Assembly (NCBI GenBank): GCA_049115955.1
Contig: JAGDZJ010000002.1
Span: 83,370-147,369, forward strand
Reading direction: 5' to 3'
Length of the DNA stretch: 64,000 nt
From: Salinispirillum sp049115955
Lineage (GTDB): Bacteria > Pseudomonadota > Gammaproteobacteria > Pseudomonadales > Natronospirillaceae
Below are positions 8,495 through 16,667 of this stretch, piece after piece. The notes beneath the pieces are model-generated. The model was not told where the DNA came from. It was given only the letters and a program-made list of their open reading frames with translations, and searched no databases. The translations under genes and the position numbers were made by a program. Position 1 is the first letter of the stretch. Each line of letters starts with the position of its first letter.

Positions 8495-8977
8495 TTAATG
8501 CACCACCGTCACTGGGCAATGAGCGTGGTGCACCAAGCGCTGGCTCACACTGCCAAGCAGCAATTCACGTACCCGTGACAAACCACGACGGCCTACAATG
8601 ATCATCGGGTTGCGGCAAGCTTCCGCGTGCTTAAGCACTGCTTCTGCCGGATCCCCAGGCAGCAATACTTCTTTTACCTGCGCATGCTGTTCAGGCGGAA
8701 TTTGGCTCTTGGCGGCATCAAACACTTTACGCGCACTGTCGTGCCGAAGTTTTTCAAAGGTTTCGGTGTTCAGGTATTTCAGTTGCTCAGCAGAGACCGC
8801 GTCGCCCAAAGGCCCCAACAGCTCCAATGCGTTCGCTGGAAAAGCATACAGCAGCTCCAACTCAACCCCCTGTGCTTGCGCCATTCCGGCGGCCAAACGC
8901 ACCGCTTTTTGTGAGCCCTTCGACCCGTCCACGGGCACCAATAAGACTTCAATTTGTTCAATCTGTAAGCTGGTCAT
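8495..8977 (-). CDS. Universal stress protein, UspA family
   Basis: A single-domain Usp of 160 residues. It starts with the beta-strand EVLLVPVDGSKGSQKAV and ends with the ATP-binding signature G-2x-G-9x-G-S (GRRGLSRVRELLLGSVS) and CPVTVVH. The motif is complete, so this is the nucleotide-binding type. Usp proteins are small cytoplasmic stress proteins induced by starvation or low oxygen. An Anr/FNR-like box (9057-9070) lies about 80 nt upstream of the start, matching the oxygen control known for many Usp genes. It is a single-gene unit followed by the importer operon. Confidence 0.92.
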   Translation of the reverse strand: MTSLQIEQIEVLLVPVDGSKGSQKAVRLAAGMAQAQGVELELLYAFPANALELLGPLGDAVSAEQLKYLNTETFEKLRHDSARKVFDAAKSQIPPEQHAQVKEVLLPGDPAEAVLKHAEACRNPMIIVGRRGLSRVRELLLGSVSQRLVHHAHCPVTVVH

Positions 8978-9056
8978 GGAAATTCCTCTTTATTGAGCGT
9001 GCTATTCAACAGCAGCACCGTACACCTCCATAATAGTCAACCGAGAACGGAGGTGT

Positions 9057-9070
9057 TTGATCCAGATCAG
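9057..9070. promoter_or_regulatory. Anr/FNR-like box upstream of usp
   Basis: TTGAT-CCAG-ATCAG matches the FNR/Anr consensus TTGAT-N4-ATCAA at nine of ten defined positions. It is centred 86 nt upstream of the usp start, a usual distance for activation. An overlapping inverted repeat ACACCTCC/GGAGGTGT (9022-9057) lies between the box and the gene. Confidence 0.6.
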
Positions 9071-9134
9071 CTTTTACATACCCCAAGGGATACCTCGTTT
9101 GAAAACCACGTTGCTCATTCAAAGAGAGTGGGTT

Positions 9135-9947
9135 TCAGCGTCCATGGCACAAGAACTCGACGATCCTGACCACCACTTCATCGCTTTGTAGAATGCGTCC
9201 ATGCCCAAAACCTTGGGTCGCATATAAGGTACCTATCGGCACGCGTTGGGCGATGCGCTCTGCATCTAGAAAGCTCACTTGCCGATCACCTTCGTCATGA
9301 ACGACCAATACTGGCACGTCAACTTCGGGCAACAAATGGTCGCCATTCAATGATTGAAACGAATAGCCAGCACGTTTTTCCATGCGTGCCATGAAGCGCG
9401 CTTTGGCTCGACCACTTAAACCAAGACGCTCAGCCGTACGAAGCGCCACGCTGCTGAAGCTGTAAGGCGCAGATATAATCACCGCTTGTCTCACTGGCAC
9501 ACCAGCAGCCATTGCCATCATTGCCGTTCCACCGCCCATTGAATGGCCGATTACTGCCTGCACGCCGCCTAGTTCAGCCACCACGTCTTCGATGTACTCA
9601 GCAATCAGTCCGGGATGCACTGGCCCATTGAGATCGCCGCCGTGCCCAGGGCCATTCAGTGCAAACACCTGATAGCCCTGCCCAACCAAAGCGCAAGCAA
9701 TCGCGCGAAACTGATCAGGGTGGCCCTGCCAACCGTGTACTGCCAATACTGGAATACCTTGCGTGCCCCAGCGCAACGCACGCTGCCCAAAACGAAAGGT
9801 CACCCATTCTCCCTCTGGTAAAGGGTGTCGTTATTCTGGCATCCGAAACTGACGTGGCCGTGTAGCGAGATATTCCGCCGCCGCAACAGTAGCCATGGGC
9901 GACAGGCGTGACAGTATGTTCATCATAATGGGTAGCGTGCTGCTCAT
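9135..9947 (-). pseudogene. Alpha/beta hydrolase interrupted by an in-frame TAA
   Basis: One reading frame covers the whole span, with a single TAA at 9833-9831. The first part (from the ATG at 9947, with GGAGGGG upstream) encodes the N-terminal helix common in this family (LSRLSPMATVAAAEYLATRPRQFRMPE). After the stop the same frame reads RHPLPEGEW and then the core fold: VLAVHGWQGHP, nucleophile elbow GHSMGG, acid in HDEGDRQV, and His in GFGHGRIL. The downstream part could restart at the GTG at 9803 and make a 222-residue core with a complete triad, so residual activity is possible. The alternative is a sequencing error. It is divergent from the HxlR regulator, which probably controls it. 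Confidence 0.75.
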
Positions 9948-9964
9948 CGGGCGCCCCTCCAATA

Positions 9965-10041
9965 GGTTGTTTTTTGAAACCATTGTCATCCTAGAAGTAT
10001 AGGTTTTCTTTTGCAACTGTTATTAGTTTTTATTGGCAACC
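9965..10041. promoter_or_regulatory. Three GGTT-N9-AACC operator-like dyads between hydrolase and HxlR genes
   Basis: Three 17-nt sites share the layout (G/A)GTT-N9-AAC(C/T): 9965-9981 (GGTTGTTTTTTGAAACC), 10002-10018 (GGTTTTCTTTTGCAACT) and 10025-10041 (AGTTTTTATTGGCAACC). All have T/A-rich centres and lie in the divergent promoter region. This is the arrangement expected for an autoregulating HxlR protein that also controls its divergent neighbour. A TATACT -10 candidate sits just before the HxlR start. Confidence 0.55.
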
Positions 10042-10076
10042 TATTTAATTACCCAGCGACGCCGTATACTCTGCGC

Positions 10077-10562
10077 ATGAAACCCAATGAAGTTATCAAC
10101 AGTAATTGCCCTCTGGTCCGAACGGCCAACGTCATTGGCGATGGCTGGACTCTCTTGGTGCTGCGAGAAGCTTTTCTCGGCACGCGCCGTTTCAACGACT
10201 TCGAGCGTCGCTTAGGCGTAGCACGCAATATCTTGAGCCAACGTCTGAAGCGGCTGGTGGAGGAAGGTATCCTGGAGCGTCGGCCGTTACCTGAAGACCG
10301 CCGTGTGGTTGAGTATCGGTTAACAGCGGCAGGTCATGCCTTGGTGCCGGTTTTGGTGACTATGACTCAATGGGCAACCGAATGGCTCGGCGACGAAGGC
10401 CAAGCGGTGCGGATTATCGACCGAGCAACGGGTGAGGATGTGGATCCCTTGTTGGTTCGCAACGCCGATGGGCAGGTATTAACGGCACGCGACCTGCGCA
10501 TTGTGGCAGGGCCTGCGGCGGATGATGTGGTGCGCCGCCAGTATCAGAGGATCGGTGAATGA
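10077..10562 (+). CDS. HxlR-family transcriptional regulator
   Basis: About 161 residues from the ATG at 10077; the longer frame from 10011 lacks a sensible start. It contains the HxlR winged-helix signature: NCPLVRTANVIGDGWTLLVLREAFLGTRRFNDFERRLGVARNILSQRLKRLVEEGILER, with a Cys near the N-terminus (NC) that in some HxlR proteins senses thiol-reactive or aldehyde stress. The C-terminal 50 residues are a less conserved extension. It is divergent from the broken alpha/beta hydrolase and overlaps the following acetyltransferase by 4 nt (ATGA), so the two are co-translated. Confidence 0.9.
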   Translation: MKPNEVINSNCPLVRTANVIGDGWTLLVLREAFLGTRRFNDFERRLGVARNILSQRLKRLVEEGILERRPLPEDRRVVEYRLTAAGHALVPVLVTMTQWATEWLGDEGQAVRIIDRATGEDVDPLLVRNADGQVLTARDLRIVAGPAADDVVRRQYQRIGE

Positions 10563-10822
10563 CCGAGAAAAATTCCGTTTGTACACACGAGAGTGAGCAA
10601 CAACGCTTTGTCATCCGCACCGAGGCGGGCGACGCTGTGTTGGAATATCAACGCACCGGTGAGGCGGTCGATTTCGTGCGCACCTTTGTGCCGGACAGCT
10701 TGCGCGGCCGGGGCTTGGCTGAACAATTGGTGCGTGCAGGATTAGCGTGGGCGCGGGCTGAGCAGCTTACGATGACGGCCAGTTGCTGGTACGTCGATAA
10801 GTGGTTGCAGCGTGGGGTTTGA
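10559..10822 (+). CDS. Small GNAT-fold N-acetyltransferase, YjdJ-like
   Basis: An 87-residue single-domain protein of the short GNAT class (YjdJ/GTLF3B type). The acetyl-CoA-binding element is seen as FVPDSLRGRGLAEQLVRAGLAWARAEQL, where RGRGLA corresponds to the Q/RxxGxG/A loop. It ends with CWYVDKWLQR, typical of the family. Substrate is unknown for most members. Translation is coupled to the HxlR gene upstream. The mRNA probably ends in the palindromic repeat at 10844-10922. Confidence 0.85.
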   Translation: MTEKNSVCTHESEQQRFVIRTEAGDAVLEYQRTGEAVDFVRTFVPDSLRGRGLAEQLVRAGLAWARAEQLTMTASCWYVDKWLQRGV

Positions 10823-10843
10823 CACTGCAGCGCCTTTCTGCAA

Positions 10844-10922
10844 TGGGTGCAGGGTGTATGCCTCCGGCGCTCCACGGCAGGCCGAAAGTTGCGCCTTGAG
10901 GCATACGCCCTGCGCCCGTGCG
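10844..10922 (+). repeat. Dispersed palindromic repeat, copy A
   Basis: Imperfect inverted arms GGGTGCAGGGTGTATGCCTC and GAGGCATACGCCCTGCGCCC (18 of 20 pair) enclose a core with CGGCGCTCCACGGCAGGCCG. It lies between two convergent genes, where it could terminate both. It is one of four copies in the window (others at 46538, 46725 and 51693), with the same core but different, still-complementary stems. Confidence 0.9.
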
Positions 10923-10940
10923 CCATGTCTAATCACCGCG

Positions 10941-11579
10941 TCAAACGTTTCTTACTTTTAACTTCTGTGTTGCCAGCCAATGCTCCGCCAACCATTGATG
11001 CCCTAAAACTTCCGGGTGTACACCATCGTAGGCCCACAACTCAGGGTGCTGCTTACTTTGTTCACCGAACGCTGCCTGCACAGGTAGCCAAGTAAGTTGA
11101 TGCTGCGCAACCCGCTCGGCCATACCTTGTTGTAATTCTCGCAATGGCGCCCACCATTCGTCGGTCGTCGCCGTACCAGGAATGGCAAAGGGTTCCATGA
11201 CCACCAAGTGCTCGGCCAATGATTCCAACGTCGTCAATAAACGGTCGAAATCCACCAATATGTTCGCTATTTGGGGCGTCTCGCCATTCGCCATCGGGCT
11301 CCAAATATCATTAATGCCCAGCATCAAGGTAATGCATGTAAAGTCACCACCTCGGGTCTGCTTGAGCGGACACCAGTCCTGCTGTAACAGTTCATTCATC
11401 CGGCACCCGCCAAAGCCCCGGTTCCAAATCTGCGCCATTGGCTGTTGTGCTAAAAGTTCCGTAGCAACTCGATTCACCCAACCGTAACCTAAGGCTTCTG
11501 CACGATTAGGCTGTTTAACGCTGCGTTGGCGATCGCAGTCGGTGACCGAATCGCCGAGAAATAAATACCGCTCGCTCAT
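10941..11579 (-). CDS. SGNH/GDSL-family hydrolase
   Basis: A 212-residue single-domain SGNH hydrolase without a signal peptide. Block I is FLGDSVTD with the nucleophile Ser near residue 11. The block II Gly is in GFGGCRM. Block III GxND is LGINDIW. Block V has Asp and His in DGVHPE, near the C-terminus. All four SGNH positions are present, so an active esterase or acetylhydrolase is expected; the substrate is not evident. It starts 4 nt inside the end of the small membrane-protein gene, which itself overlaps the MazG-like gene, giving a three-gene operon. Confidence 0.9.
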   Translation of the reverse strand: MSERYLFLGDSVTDCDRQRSVKQPNRAEALGYGWVNRVATELLAQQPMAQIWNRGFGGCRMNELLQQDWCPLKQTRGGDFTCITLMLGINDIWSPMANGETPQIANILVDFDRLLTTLESLAEHLVVMEPFAIPGTATTDEWWAPLRELQQGMAERVAQHQLTWLPVQAAFGEQSKQHPELWAYDGVHPEVLGHQWLAEHWLATQKLKVRNV

Positions 11580-11974
11580 GTTCGCTCCCTATGTGTGAAA
11601 TAAAGTCCAACCAATACCAACCCTGCAATCACATACACCAAATGGTTCACCACTACGGCCAATGCCAGTGGGGCGTATTGCGCATGCAACACCACCATGG
11701 GCTGCCAGATCAGCAAGAACAGCGCCAGTGTAAAAGCCACGTAGCCCCATCCGCTGGGTCGCTTACCGTTGCGCCGCTGCCAGACAAAAAGTGCCGCCGC
11801 ACTCAACAACAGGGCTATGCTGCTCAGCACAAAGAAAACCGGAAAGCCGTAGAACACTGCCAGCACATAGGCGGGTGCAACGGCAGCGACCACCAACAAC
11901 AGCAAACGCCGGGCAAACAATTGGACACGCTGCCCTAGAGAGTCTTTTTGTTGTACATCATCCATAGAGCTCAA
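11576..11974 (-). CDS. Small four-helix membrane protein, unknown function
   Basis: 132 residues with four predicted membrane segments (LLLVVAAVAPAYVLAVFYGF, FFVLSSIALLLSAAALFVW, WGYVAFTLALFLLIWQPMVV, LALAVVVNHLVYVIAGLVLVGLYF) and a short polar N-terminus. I do not recognise a family. It overlaps both neighbours by 4 nt (MazG-like upstream, SGNH hydrolase downstream), so it is certainly translated as part of that operon. Confidence 0.75.
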   Translation of the reverse strand: MSSMDDVQQKDSLGQRVQLFARRLLLLVVAAVAPAYVLAVFYGFPVFFVLSSIALLLSAAALFVWQRRNGKRPSGWGYVAFTLALFLLIWQPMVVLHAQYAPLALAVVVNHLVYVIAGLVLVGLYFTHRERT

Positions 11975-12327
11975 TCCTGATAGTCGGTGTACTTGCGCGA
12001 GCTGCCGCGCACGAGGTCAGCCGGATACTTGGCGCTATTCTTTTGCATTTTATCCCAACAGGCTTGTTCGATGTCGACACCGACCTTGCCCGCCAAGCGA
12101 ATCAAATACAGTTGTACGTCGGCAATTTCATCGCGCACAGCCGACAGTTGTTCCGGGGTTAAAGCTTGTGATTGCGCTTCCGTCAGCCATTGGAAACACT
12201 CTTGCAGCTCGGCGGCTTCTACGGTCAGCGCCATGGCAAGGTTTTTGGGTGAGTGGAATTGGTCCCAGTCGCGCTCGGCGGCGAACTCATTCATGGCGGC
12301 ATGAAGCTTGTGCAGAGGGTCAGACAT
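11971..12327 (-). CDS. MazG-like nucleotide pyrophosphohydrolase (dCTPase type)
   Basis: 118 residues with the all-alpha NTP-PPase metal-binding signature: EAAELQECFQW followed by DEIADVQLYLIRLA (ExxE...ExxD). Length and sequence match the single-domain RS21-C6/DCTPP1 group, which removes pyrophosphate from dCTP and modified dCTPs and so cleans the nucleotide pool. The C-terminal NSAKYPADLVRGSSRKY is characteristic of this group. It is the first gene of a three-gene operon with overlapping stops and starts. Confidence 0.88.
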   Translation of the reverse strand: MSDPLHKLHAAMNEFAAERDWDQFHSPKNLAMALTVEAAELQECFQWLTEAQSQALTPEQLSAVRDEIADVQLYLIRLAGKVGVDIEQACWDKMQKNSAKYPADLVRGSSRKYTDYQD

Positions 12328-12490
12328 TGCGCTCTCTCGTTCCGATTCAATGCCCCGTAGAGTGCCCTTTTTTCGCTGCGTCGACCAGTGCCTCTGTTAA
12401 CGCTTGGGCCTGTGCTAGCGCTAGCGCTAGTGCAAACGCGCAATAACGACTAAAATCGCCGCAGTTTCGTATCAAGAATGGTGTATCACA

Positions 12491-13207
12491 ATGGGCAGAG
12501 CCTACCAAAACCGCAAAGAATCGATGGCCAAAACTTCTGACATGAAGGCCAAGATCTACAGCCGCTACAGCCGTGAGATCTACATGTGCGCCAAGTCCGG
12601 CGGCACCGAGCCCTCTGGCAACCTGGCCTTAGCGTCGCTGTTGGAGCGCGCCAAGAAAGAACAGGTACCGGCGCACGTCATCGAAAAAGCCATCACCAAA
12701 GCAGCCGGTGGTGGCGGTGAAGATTTTGCGGTAGCCCGTTACGAAGGTTTTGGCCCTGGCAATACCATGATCATTGTGGACTGCCTGACCGACAACCCGA
12801 ACCGCACCTACGGCGACGTCCGCACCTGCTTCAACAAAGTGAAAGCCAAGTTAGGCGCCGCTGGTGCCGTGAGTCACTTGTTCGACCACGACGCCATTTT
12901 TGTGTTCGCCGGTGACGACGAAGAGCCTGTGTTGGAAGCCTTAATGGAAGCCGATGTCGATGTCAGCGATATTGAAGTGGCCGACGGCAAAATCACCGTG
13001 TTTGCGCCCAACACCGAATTCGGCAACACGCGCAACGCGCTGAAAGCCGCCTTCCCCAGCATCGATTTTGAAGTGGAAGAGATTCAATTCATTCCGCAGA
13101 TGATGACTGCCATTGAAGGTGTGGACATCGAGCAGTTTGAGAAGTTGGTGGATATGTTGAACTTCTGTGATGACGTGCAGAACGTGTACCACAACGCCGA
13201 GTACTGA
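12491..13207 (+). CDS. YebC/PmpR-family protein, YeeN-like subgroup
   Basis: A full-length 238-residue member of the YebC/TACO1 family. It has the domain opening MGRAYQNRKESMAKTSDMKAKIYSRYSREIY, then SGNLALASLLERAKKEQVP and YEGFGPGN, and the acidic C-terminus ending DDVQNVYHNAEY. The MGRAYQNRK start is that of the YeeN-like branch rather than canonical YebC (MAGHSKW). Family members are annotated as transcriptional regulators. Bacterial YebC has also been linked to relieving ribosome stalling, so the role should be left open. It is a single-gene unit. Confidence 0.92.
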   Translation: MGRAYQNRKESMAKTSDMKAKIYSRYSREIYMCAKSGGTEPSGNLALASLLERAKKEQVPAHVIEKAITKAAGGGGEDFAVARYEGFGPGNTMIIVDCLTDNPNRTYGDVRTCFNKVKAKLGAAGAVSHLFDHDAIFVFAGDDEEPVLEALMEADVDVSDIEVADGKITVFAPNTEFGNTRNALKAAFPSIDFEVEEIQFIPQMMTAIEGVDIEQFEKLVDMLNFCDDVQNVYHNAEY

Positions 13208-13291
13208 GTTTCAAAGGGTTTAACAATTCGTTACTCAAGTCACAGGTAACGCCGCCGACACCCTTTATTCACCCACCAGAATGGAGGTTGT

Positions 13292-13498
13292 ATGGACGTC
13301 GGTTCACTCAGCTCGGTGGCGTCTTACGCCAGTAGCAAAGCAACTGTCGACGCCAAAGAAGGCGCGGCACTGAAAACCTTTAAAATGGCGGTAGACCAGC
13401 AGGCCGATATGGCTCTGCAACTGGTACAGAGCGTAGACCCCAGCAATGCCACGAGCAGTGTTGGTAACTTGGGCCAGAATATCAATGTAAGCGTCTGA
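13292..13498 (+). CDS. YjfB-like putative motility protein
   Basis: A 68-residue protein with the pattern of the small YjfB family (putative motility protein): a short N-terminal Ser/Ala-rich segment, then an amphipathic helix ALKTFKMAVDQQADMALQLVQSV, ending in NLGQNINVSV with a C-terminus resembling flagellin-like tails. GGAGG stands 6 nt before the ATG. A strong terminator follows 15 nt after the stop. Function is not established for the family. Confidence 0.8.
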   Translation: MDVGSLSSVASYASSKATVDAKEGAALKTFKMAVDQQADMALQLVQSVDPSNATSSVGNLGQNINVSV

Positions 13499-13513
13499 CG
13501 TTGCGTTGATCAC

Positions 13514-13542
13514 AGAGCAGCCTGCGCGGCTGCTCTTTTTTT
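13514..13542 (+). terminator. Rho-independent terminator after the YjfB-like gene
   Basis: AGAGCAGCC-TGCGC-GGCTGCTCT forms a perfect 9-bp stem with a 5-nt loop, followed by a run of seven T. It lies 16 nt after the stop codon. Confidence 0.95.
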
Positions 13543-13567
13543 ACCCCCCCCTCCTCTACAGTCCCCT

Positions 13568-14884
13568 CTACCGCGCGATACCCACCAACGCCACCATGGT
13601 CAAACCAAACATCATCAAGGCGTACAGCATATTCTGGCGCATGATAAAATACCCACTTACACCATAGCGCCCCTGCAACGACAAATTAATACCCGACAAC
13701 GGGCCAACACTGGTGCCTATGGCCCAGCCGCTCAGTGCCGTAAACGCAAACAACGTTTGTTCTTTGCCTTCCAGACTGAGCATCGACGCCAAAACGGAAA
13801 TGCCAATAATGGGGTGCAGCCCCAATGTCGCCGTCACCACAATAATGGCCAGACACAGAATGGCCTGCGGCGCTTGAAACTGCGCAAACAGCGTCCATTC
13901 GGCACCCATAAACGCCTCGATAAAGGTCGACAGACCAATAGTCAGCAAGCCCGCGGCCAAGAACAAACTGACCTCGCCGCGCATCAATGGCATGCGCACC
14001 AATACATGCTGTTTGACCTCACGCACACCGCTGCGCGCACTCCACCAAAGGCGACTCACCACTGCGGCTAACGGCATAAGGAAGGTGATGATGCTGACAA
14101 TGGTCAACGAGGGCGTCAACACCCAATGGAAGATCAACACCCACACCGCCATGATGACGGGCATCAACACACTGCGCGGTGCCAGCGAAAAGCCAATCAC
14201 CTCCGTTAATTCAAAGCGACGACGTAAATCCAGCGACGAAATCAGCCCCGCTAACATGGCCAACGGAAAACCCCACAACAACACTTGTTGGTAGGCCATG
14301 TCTGGCACCAAAGTCATCACTACGGCCATGGAGGCAAAAAATGGCGACCACCAAGCCGCGCTCGACAAGCCTCGGTTAATGGCTAACAACTGCGGCGTTT
14401 TCAATTCACCTTGGCGGGCTAATCGATCGCCGACCAAAAACATGGTGGACAGATTCAGCACAATGCCCAAAAAATGCACCCCTGCCCACGTTTGCCACAT
14501 GCCCATCCAACCGGTACGTCCGTTCGCCAAGGGGCGCCCCACGCCTTCTCGGCCAATCAGCCCAATGAAACTCACGCCTAATAGCATGGCGACCACGTAG
14601 AGGTTGCCTGTGAGAATACGCGACCAATCCACGTTGGCACCTAACCCTAAAGCCGCCCATAACGTTAGGCCCAAGCCCACACCCGCCAAGGCGCCCGCCT
14701 GCCAACGCGTGCGCGCTGGAATATCCAGCCATAAGAGCAACACACTGCCCCACAACACATAACTCGCCAATGCAGTAAGGTTAAACCACGGCGAAAAGCT
14801 GAGAATTTGGAACAGTAAGCCCACCAGCAGCAATATGCCTGCAATGCGGTGGCGCAGCGGTGAAGTAGTGAGCGGGAGGGTCAT
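13568..14884 (-). CDS. Multi-pass membrane protein, possible SLC13-like transporter
   Basis: About 438 residues from the ATG at 14884, with roughly 12 hydrophobic segments. The two halves look related: each has a long helix pair and a polar re-entrant-like stretch. One is LLAINRGLSSAAWWSPFFASMAVV in the N-half; the other is ALSGWAIGTSVGPLSGINLSLQGRYGVSG in the C-half. Such Ser/Gly/Pro-rich discontinuous helices are typical of ion-transporter/SLC13-like carriers. I do not recognise the exact family. It is a single-gene unit next to the left end of the defence island and looks like core chromosome. Confidence 0.6.
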   Translation of the reverse strand: MTLPLTTSPLRHRIAGILLLVGLLFQILSFSPWFNLTALASYVLWGSVLLLWLDIPARTRWQAGALAGVGLGLTLWAALGLGANVDWSRILTGNLYVVAMLLGVSFIGLIGREGVGRPLANGRTGWMGMWQTWAGVHFLGIVLNLSTMFLVGDRLARQGELKTPQLLAINRGLSSAAWWSPFFASMAVVMTLVPDMAYQQVLLWGFPLAMLAGLISSLDLRRRFELTEVIGFSLAPRSVLMPVIMAVWVLIFHWVLTPSLTIVSIITFLMPLAAVVSRLWWSARSGVREVKQHVLVRMPLMRGEVSLFLAAGLLTIGLSTFIEAFMGAEWTLFAQFQAPQAILCLAIIVVTATLGLHPIIGISVLASMLSLEGKEQTLFAFTALSGWAIGTSVGPLSGINLSLQGRYGVSGYFIMRQNMLYALMMFGLTMVALVGIAR

Positions 14885-14918
14885 GATGCCCTTAATCTCT
14901 TCATGGTTTGAACGATAT

Positions 14919-14937
14919 GGGCAGTGTAGCACTGCCC
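14919..14937. terminator. Perfect hairpin between hsdM and the membrane-protein gene
   Basis: GGGCAGTG-TAG-CACTGCCC is a perfect 8-bp stem with a 3-nt loop, 12 nt beyond the hsdM stop. No T tract follows on either strand, so it is at best a weak terminator. It marks the left edge of the defence island. Confidence 0.5.
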
Positions 14938-14949
14938 TTATGGGAAGCG

Positions 14950-16440
14950 TCAGGACGGTGTGTTCAGAGCGGTTAAGACACTGCGAAAACTGGCAAGGCC
15001 AGCTTCCAAGTTTTCTATGATTTCTTCGGCTAAGTCATCCGGTTCCGGCAAGTTGTCTAAATCTGTCAGGCTTTTATCTTTCAGCCAAAACACATCCAAA
15101 CTGGTCTTGTCGCGCGCCATTAACTCTTCATAGCGATACTTACGCCACCGGCCATCTGGGTTGTTTTCAGCGTGCCACGTTTCCGTGCGAATTTCGGGGT
15201 TCTCTGGATTGTAACAGCGCACAAACTCCGCCAAATCGTCATAACGCAATGGCTTTTTCTTCAGCGTGTGATGAACATTCGTGCGGTAGTCGTAATACCA
15301 CACGTCGCGCGTCCACGGGTTTGGGCTAGCTGGATAGTTATCGAAAAACAACACATTAGCCTTCACGCCGTGCGCGTAAAAGATACCAGTGGGCAAGCGC
15401 AAAATAGTGTGCAGGTTGGTGTTTTCCAACAGTTTCTTGCGTATGGTTTCCCCCGCGCCACCTTCAAACAATACGTTATCCGGCACCACGACCGCCGCTT
15501 TCCCGGTGGTTTTTAACATGCTACGAATGTGCTGCACAAAATTGAGCTGCTTGTTCGAGGTGGTGGCCCAGAAATCCTGCCGGTTGTAGGTTAGGTCATC
15601 GGTTTCTTGTTCGCCGTCTTCATTGGTAAAGCTCATGGAGCTCTTTTTACCGAAGGGCGGGTTTGCCAACACATAGTCAAAACTTTGCGGGCTCGCCGCC
15701 ACCAACGCATCGTTCGGCGATACCAAGCTGTCGCCATCAATTTCACCGATATTGTGCAAAAACATATTCATCAAACACATGCGACGGGTGCCTGCCACGA
15801 TCTCGTTGCCGAAGAAGGTATCGTGCTTCATGAAGCTCTTTTGCGCTTTATCCAACGCATAGCGCTTGGTGTCGGTTAGGTAGTCATACGCCGCCAAGAA
15901 AAACCCTCCCGTGCCACAGGCTGGGTCGGCAATGGTTTTACCCGGCTCTGGCCGAATGCACTCTACCATCGCACGGATCAGCGCCCGCGGGGTAAAGTAT
16001 TGCCCAGCGCCAGATTTGGTATCTTCGGCGTTTTTCTCCAGCAACCCCTCGTAGATATCGCCTTTGACATCGGCCCCCATCATCACCCACTGCGTACTGT
16101 CGACCATATCAATTAGGCGATAAAGCTTGGCTGGGTCTTGGATTTTATTTTAGGCCTTGGTGAATATCTGCCCCAGCATGCCCTTTTGGGTGCCTAAGGC
16201 ACGTAGCAGTTCCACATAGAGCACTTCCAACTCTGCGCCTTTCTTGCTTTTCAGCGTCTGCCAACGGTATTGCTCTGGTATGCCGACATCACGGTTATAA
16301 GGCGGCTTGGCGTATTCATCCGCCATTTTCAGGAAGATTAGATAGGTGAGCTGTTCCAGATAGTCACCATAGCCCACACCGTCGTCACGCAGGGTGGTAC
16401 AGAAACTCCATACTTTGGAGATAATAGGGGCACTACTCAT
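14950..16440 (-). pseudogene. hsdM: Type I restriction-modification methylase HsdM with an in-frame TAA
   Basis: A single frame of 496 codons is broken by TAA at 16152-16150, after residue 96. Upstream it encodes the HsdM N-terminal domain (YGDYLEQLTYLIFLKMADEY ... LGQIFTKA). Downstream it continues NKIQDPAKLYRLIDMV and the catalytic domain: QYFTPRALIRAMV, motif I DPACGTGGF, motif IV NPPFG. Family members read KAQNKI or KSQNKI here, so a CAA glutamine codon has probably become TAA by one C-to-T change. A restart at the ATG at 16107 would yield a 385-residue protein lacking the N-terminal domain that contacts HsdS. Unless suppressed or a sequencing error, the type I methylase is inactive. Confidence 0.85.
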
Positions 16441-16460
16441 CAGTCAATATCCTTGGTCAT

Positions 16461-16667
16461 TTATGAAGCCAACAAATTCATCACCAGCCGGACCATTAAG
16501 TCTTTAGCTTTCGGGTCGCTTTCCGCGATCAGCAGAGTAAGCGCCGTTAAACCCAGTTCATCCAATGGCAGGCGCATACCTTCTCGGCGAACTACTAAGC
16601 AATTCTTAGTTGTTGCCACATAGTCCAACTCATTGCAGCCAAAGATTTTCTCCCTCCAGTCGAATTT
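16461..16667 (-). other. Short open frame after the subtilase stop, conserved-looking
   Basis: Directly after the TAG of the subtilase gene, the same frame stays open for 68 codons to a TAA at 16463-16461. It ends 20 nt before the hsdM start. It reads DWREKIFGCNELDYVATTK, then LVVRREGMRLPLDELGLTA and KAKDLMVRLVMNLLAS, which looks like real protein rather than chance sequence. There is no ATG before Met31, so it is either a small gene with a GTG/TTG start, the remnant of a gene cut during island assembly, or a readthrough tail of the subtilase. I do not recognise the family. Confidence 0.45.

Noticed and set aside
10847..11095. Open frames over repeat copy A on both strands
   Set aside because: They are translations of the palindromic repeat and the end of the SGNH gene; the same false peptide appears at the other repeat copies.
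12414..12430. Tandem GCTAGC units before the yebC-like gene
   Set aside because: Only about three 6-nt units; too short to call a functional repeat.
9831..16152. Reassigned or suppressed TAA codons
   Set aside because: Many intact genes in the window end with TAA, and the tRNA present has anticodon CCG. Two nonsense changes are better explained by mutation or read error.
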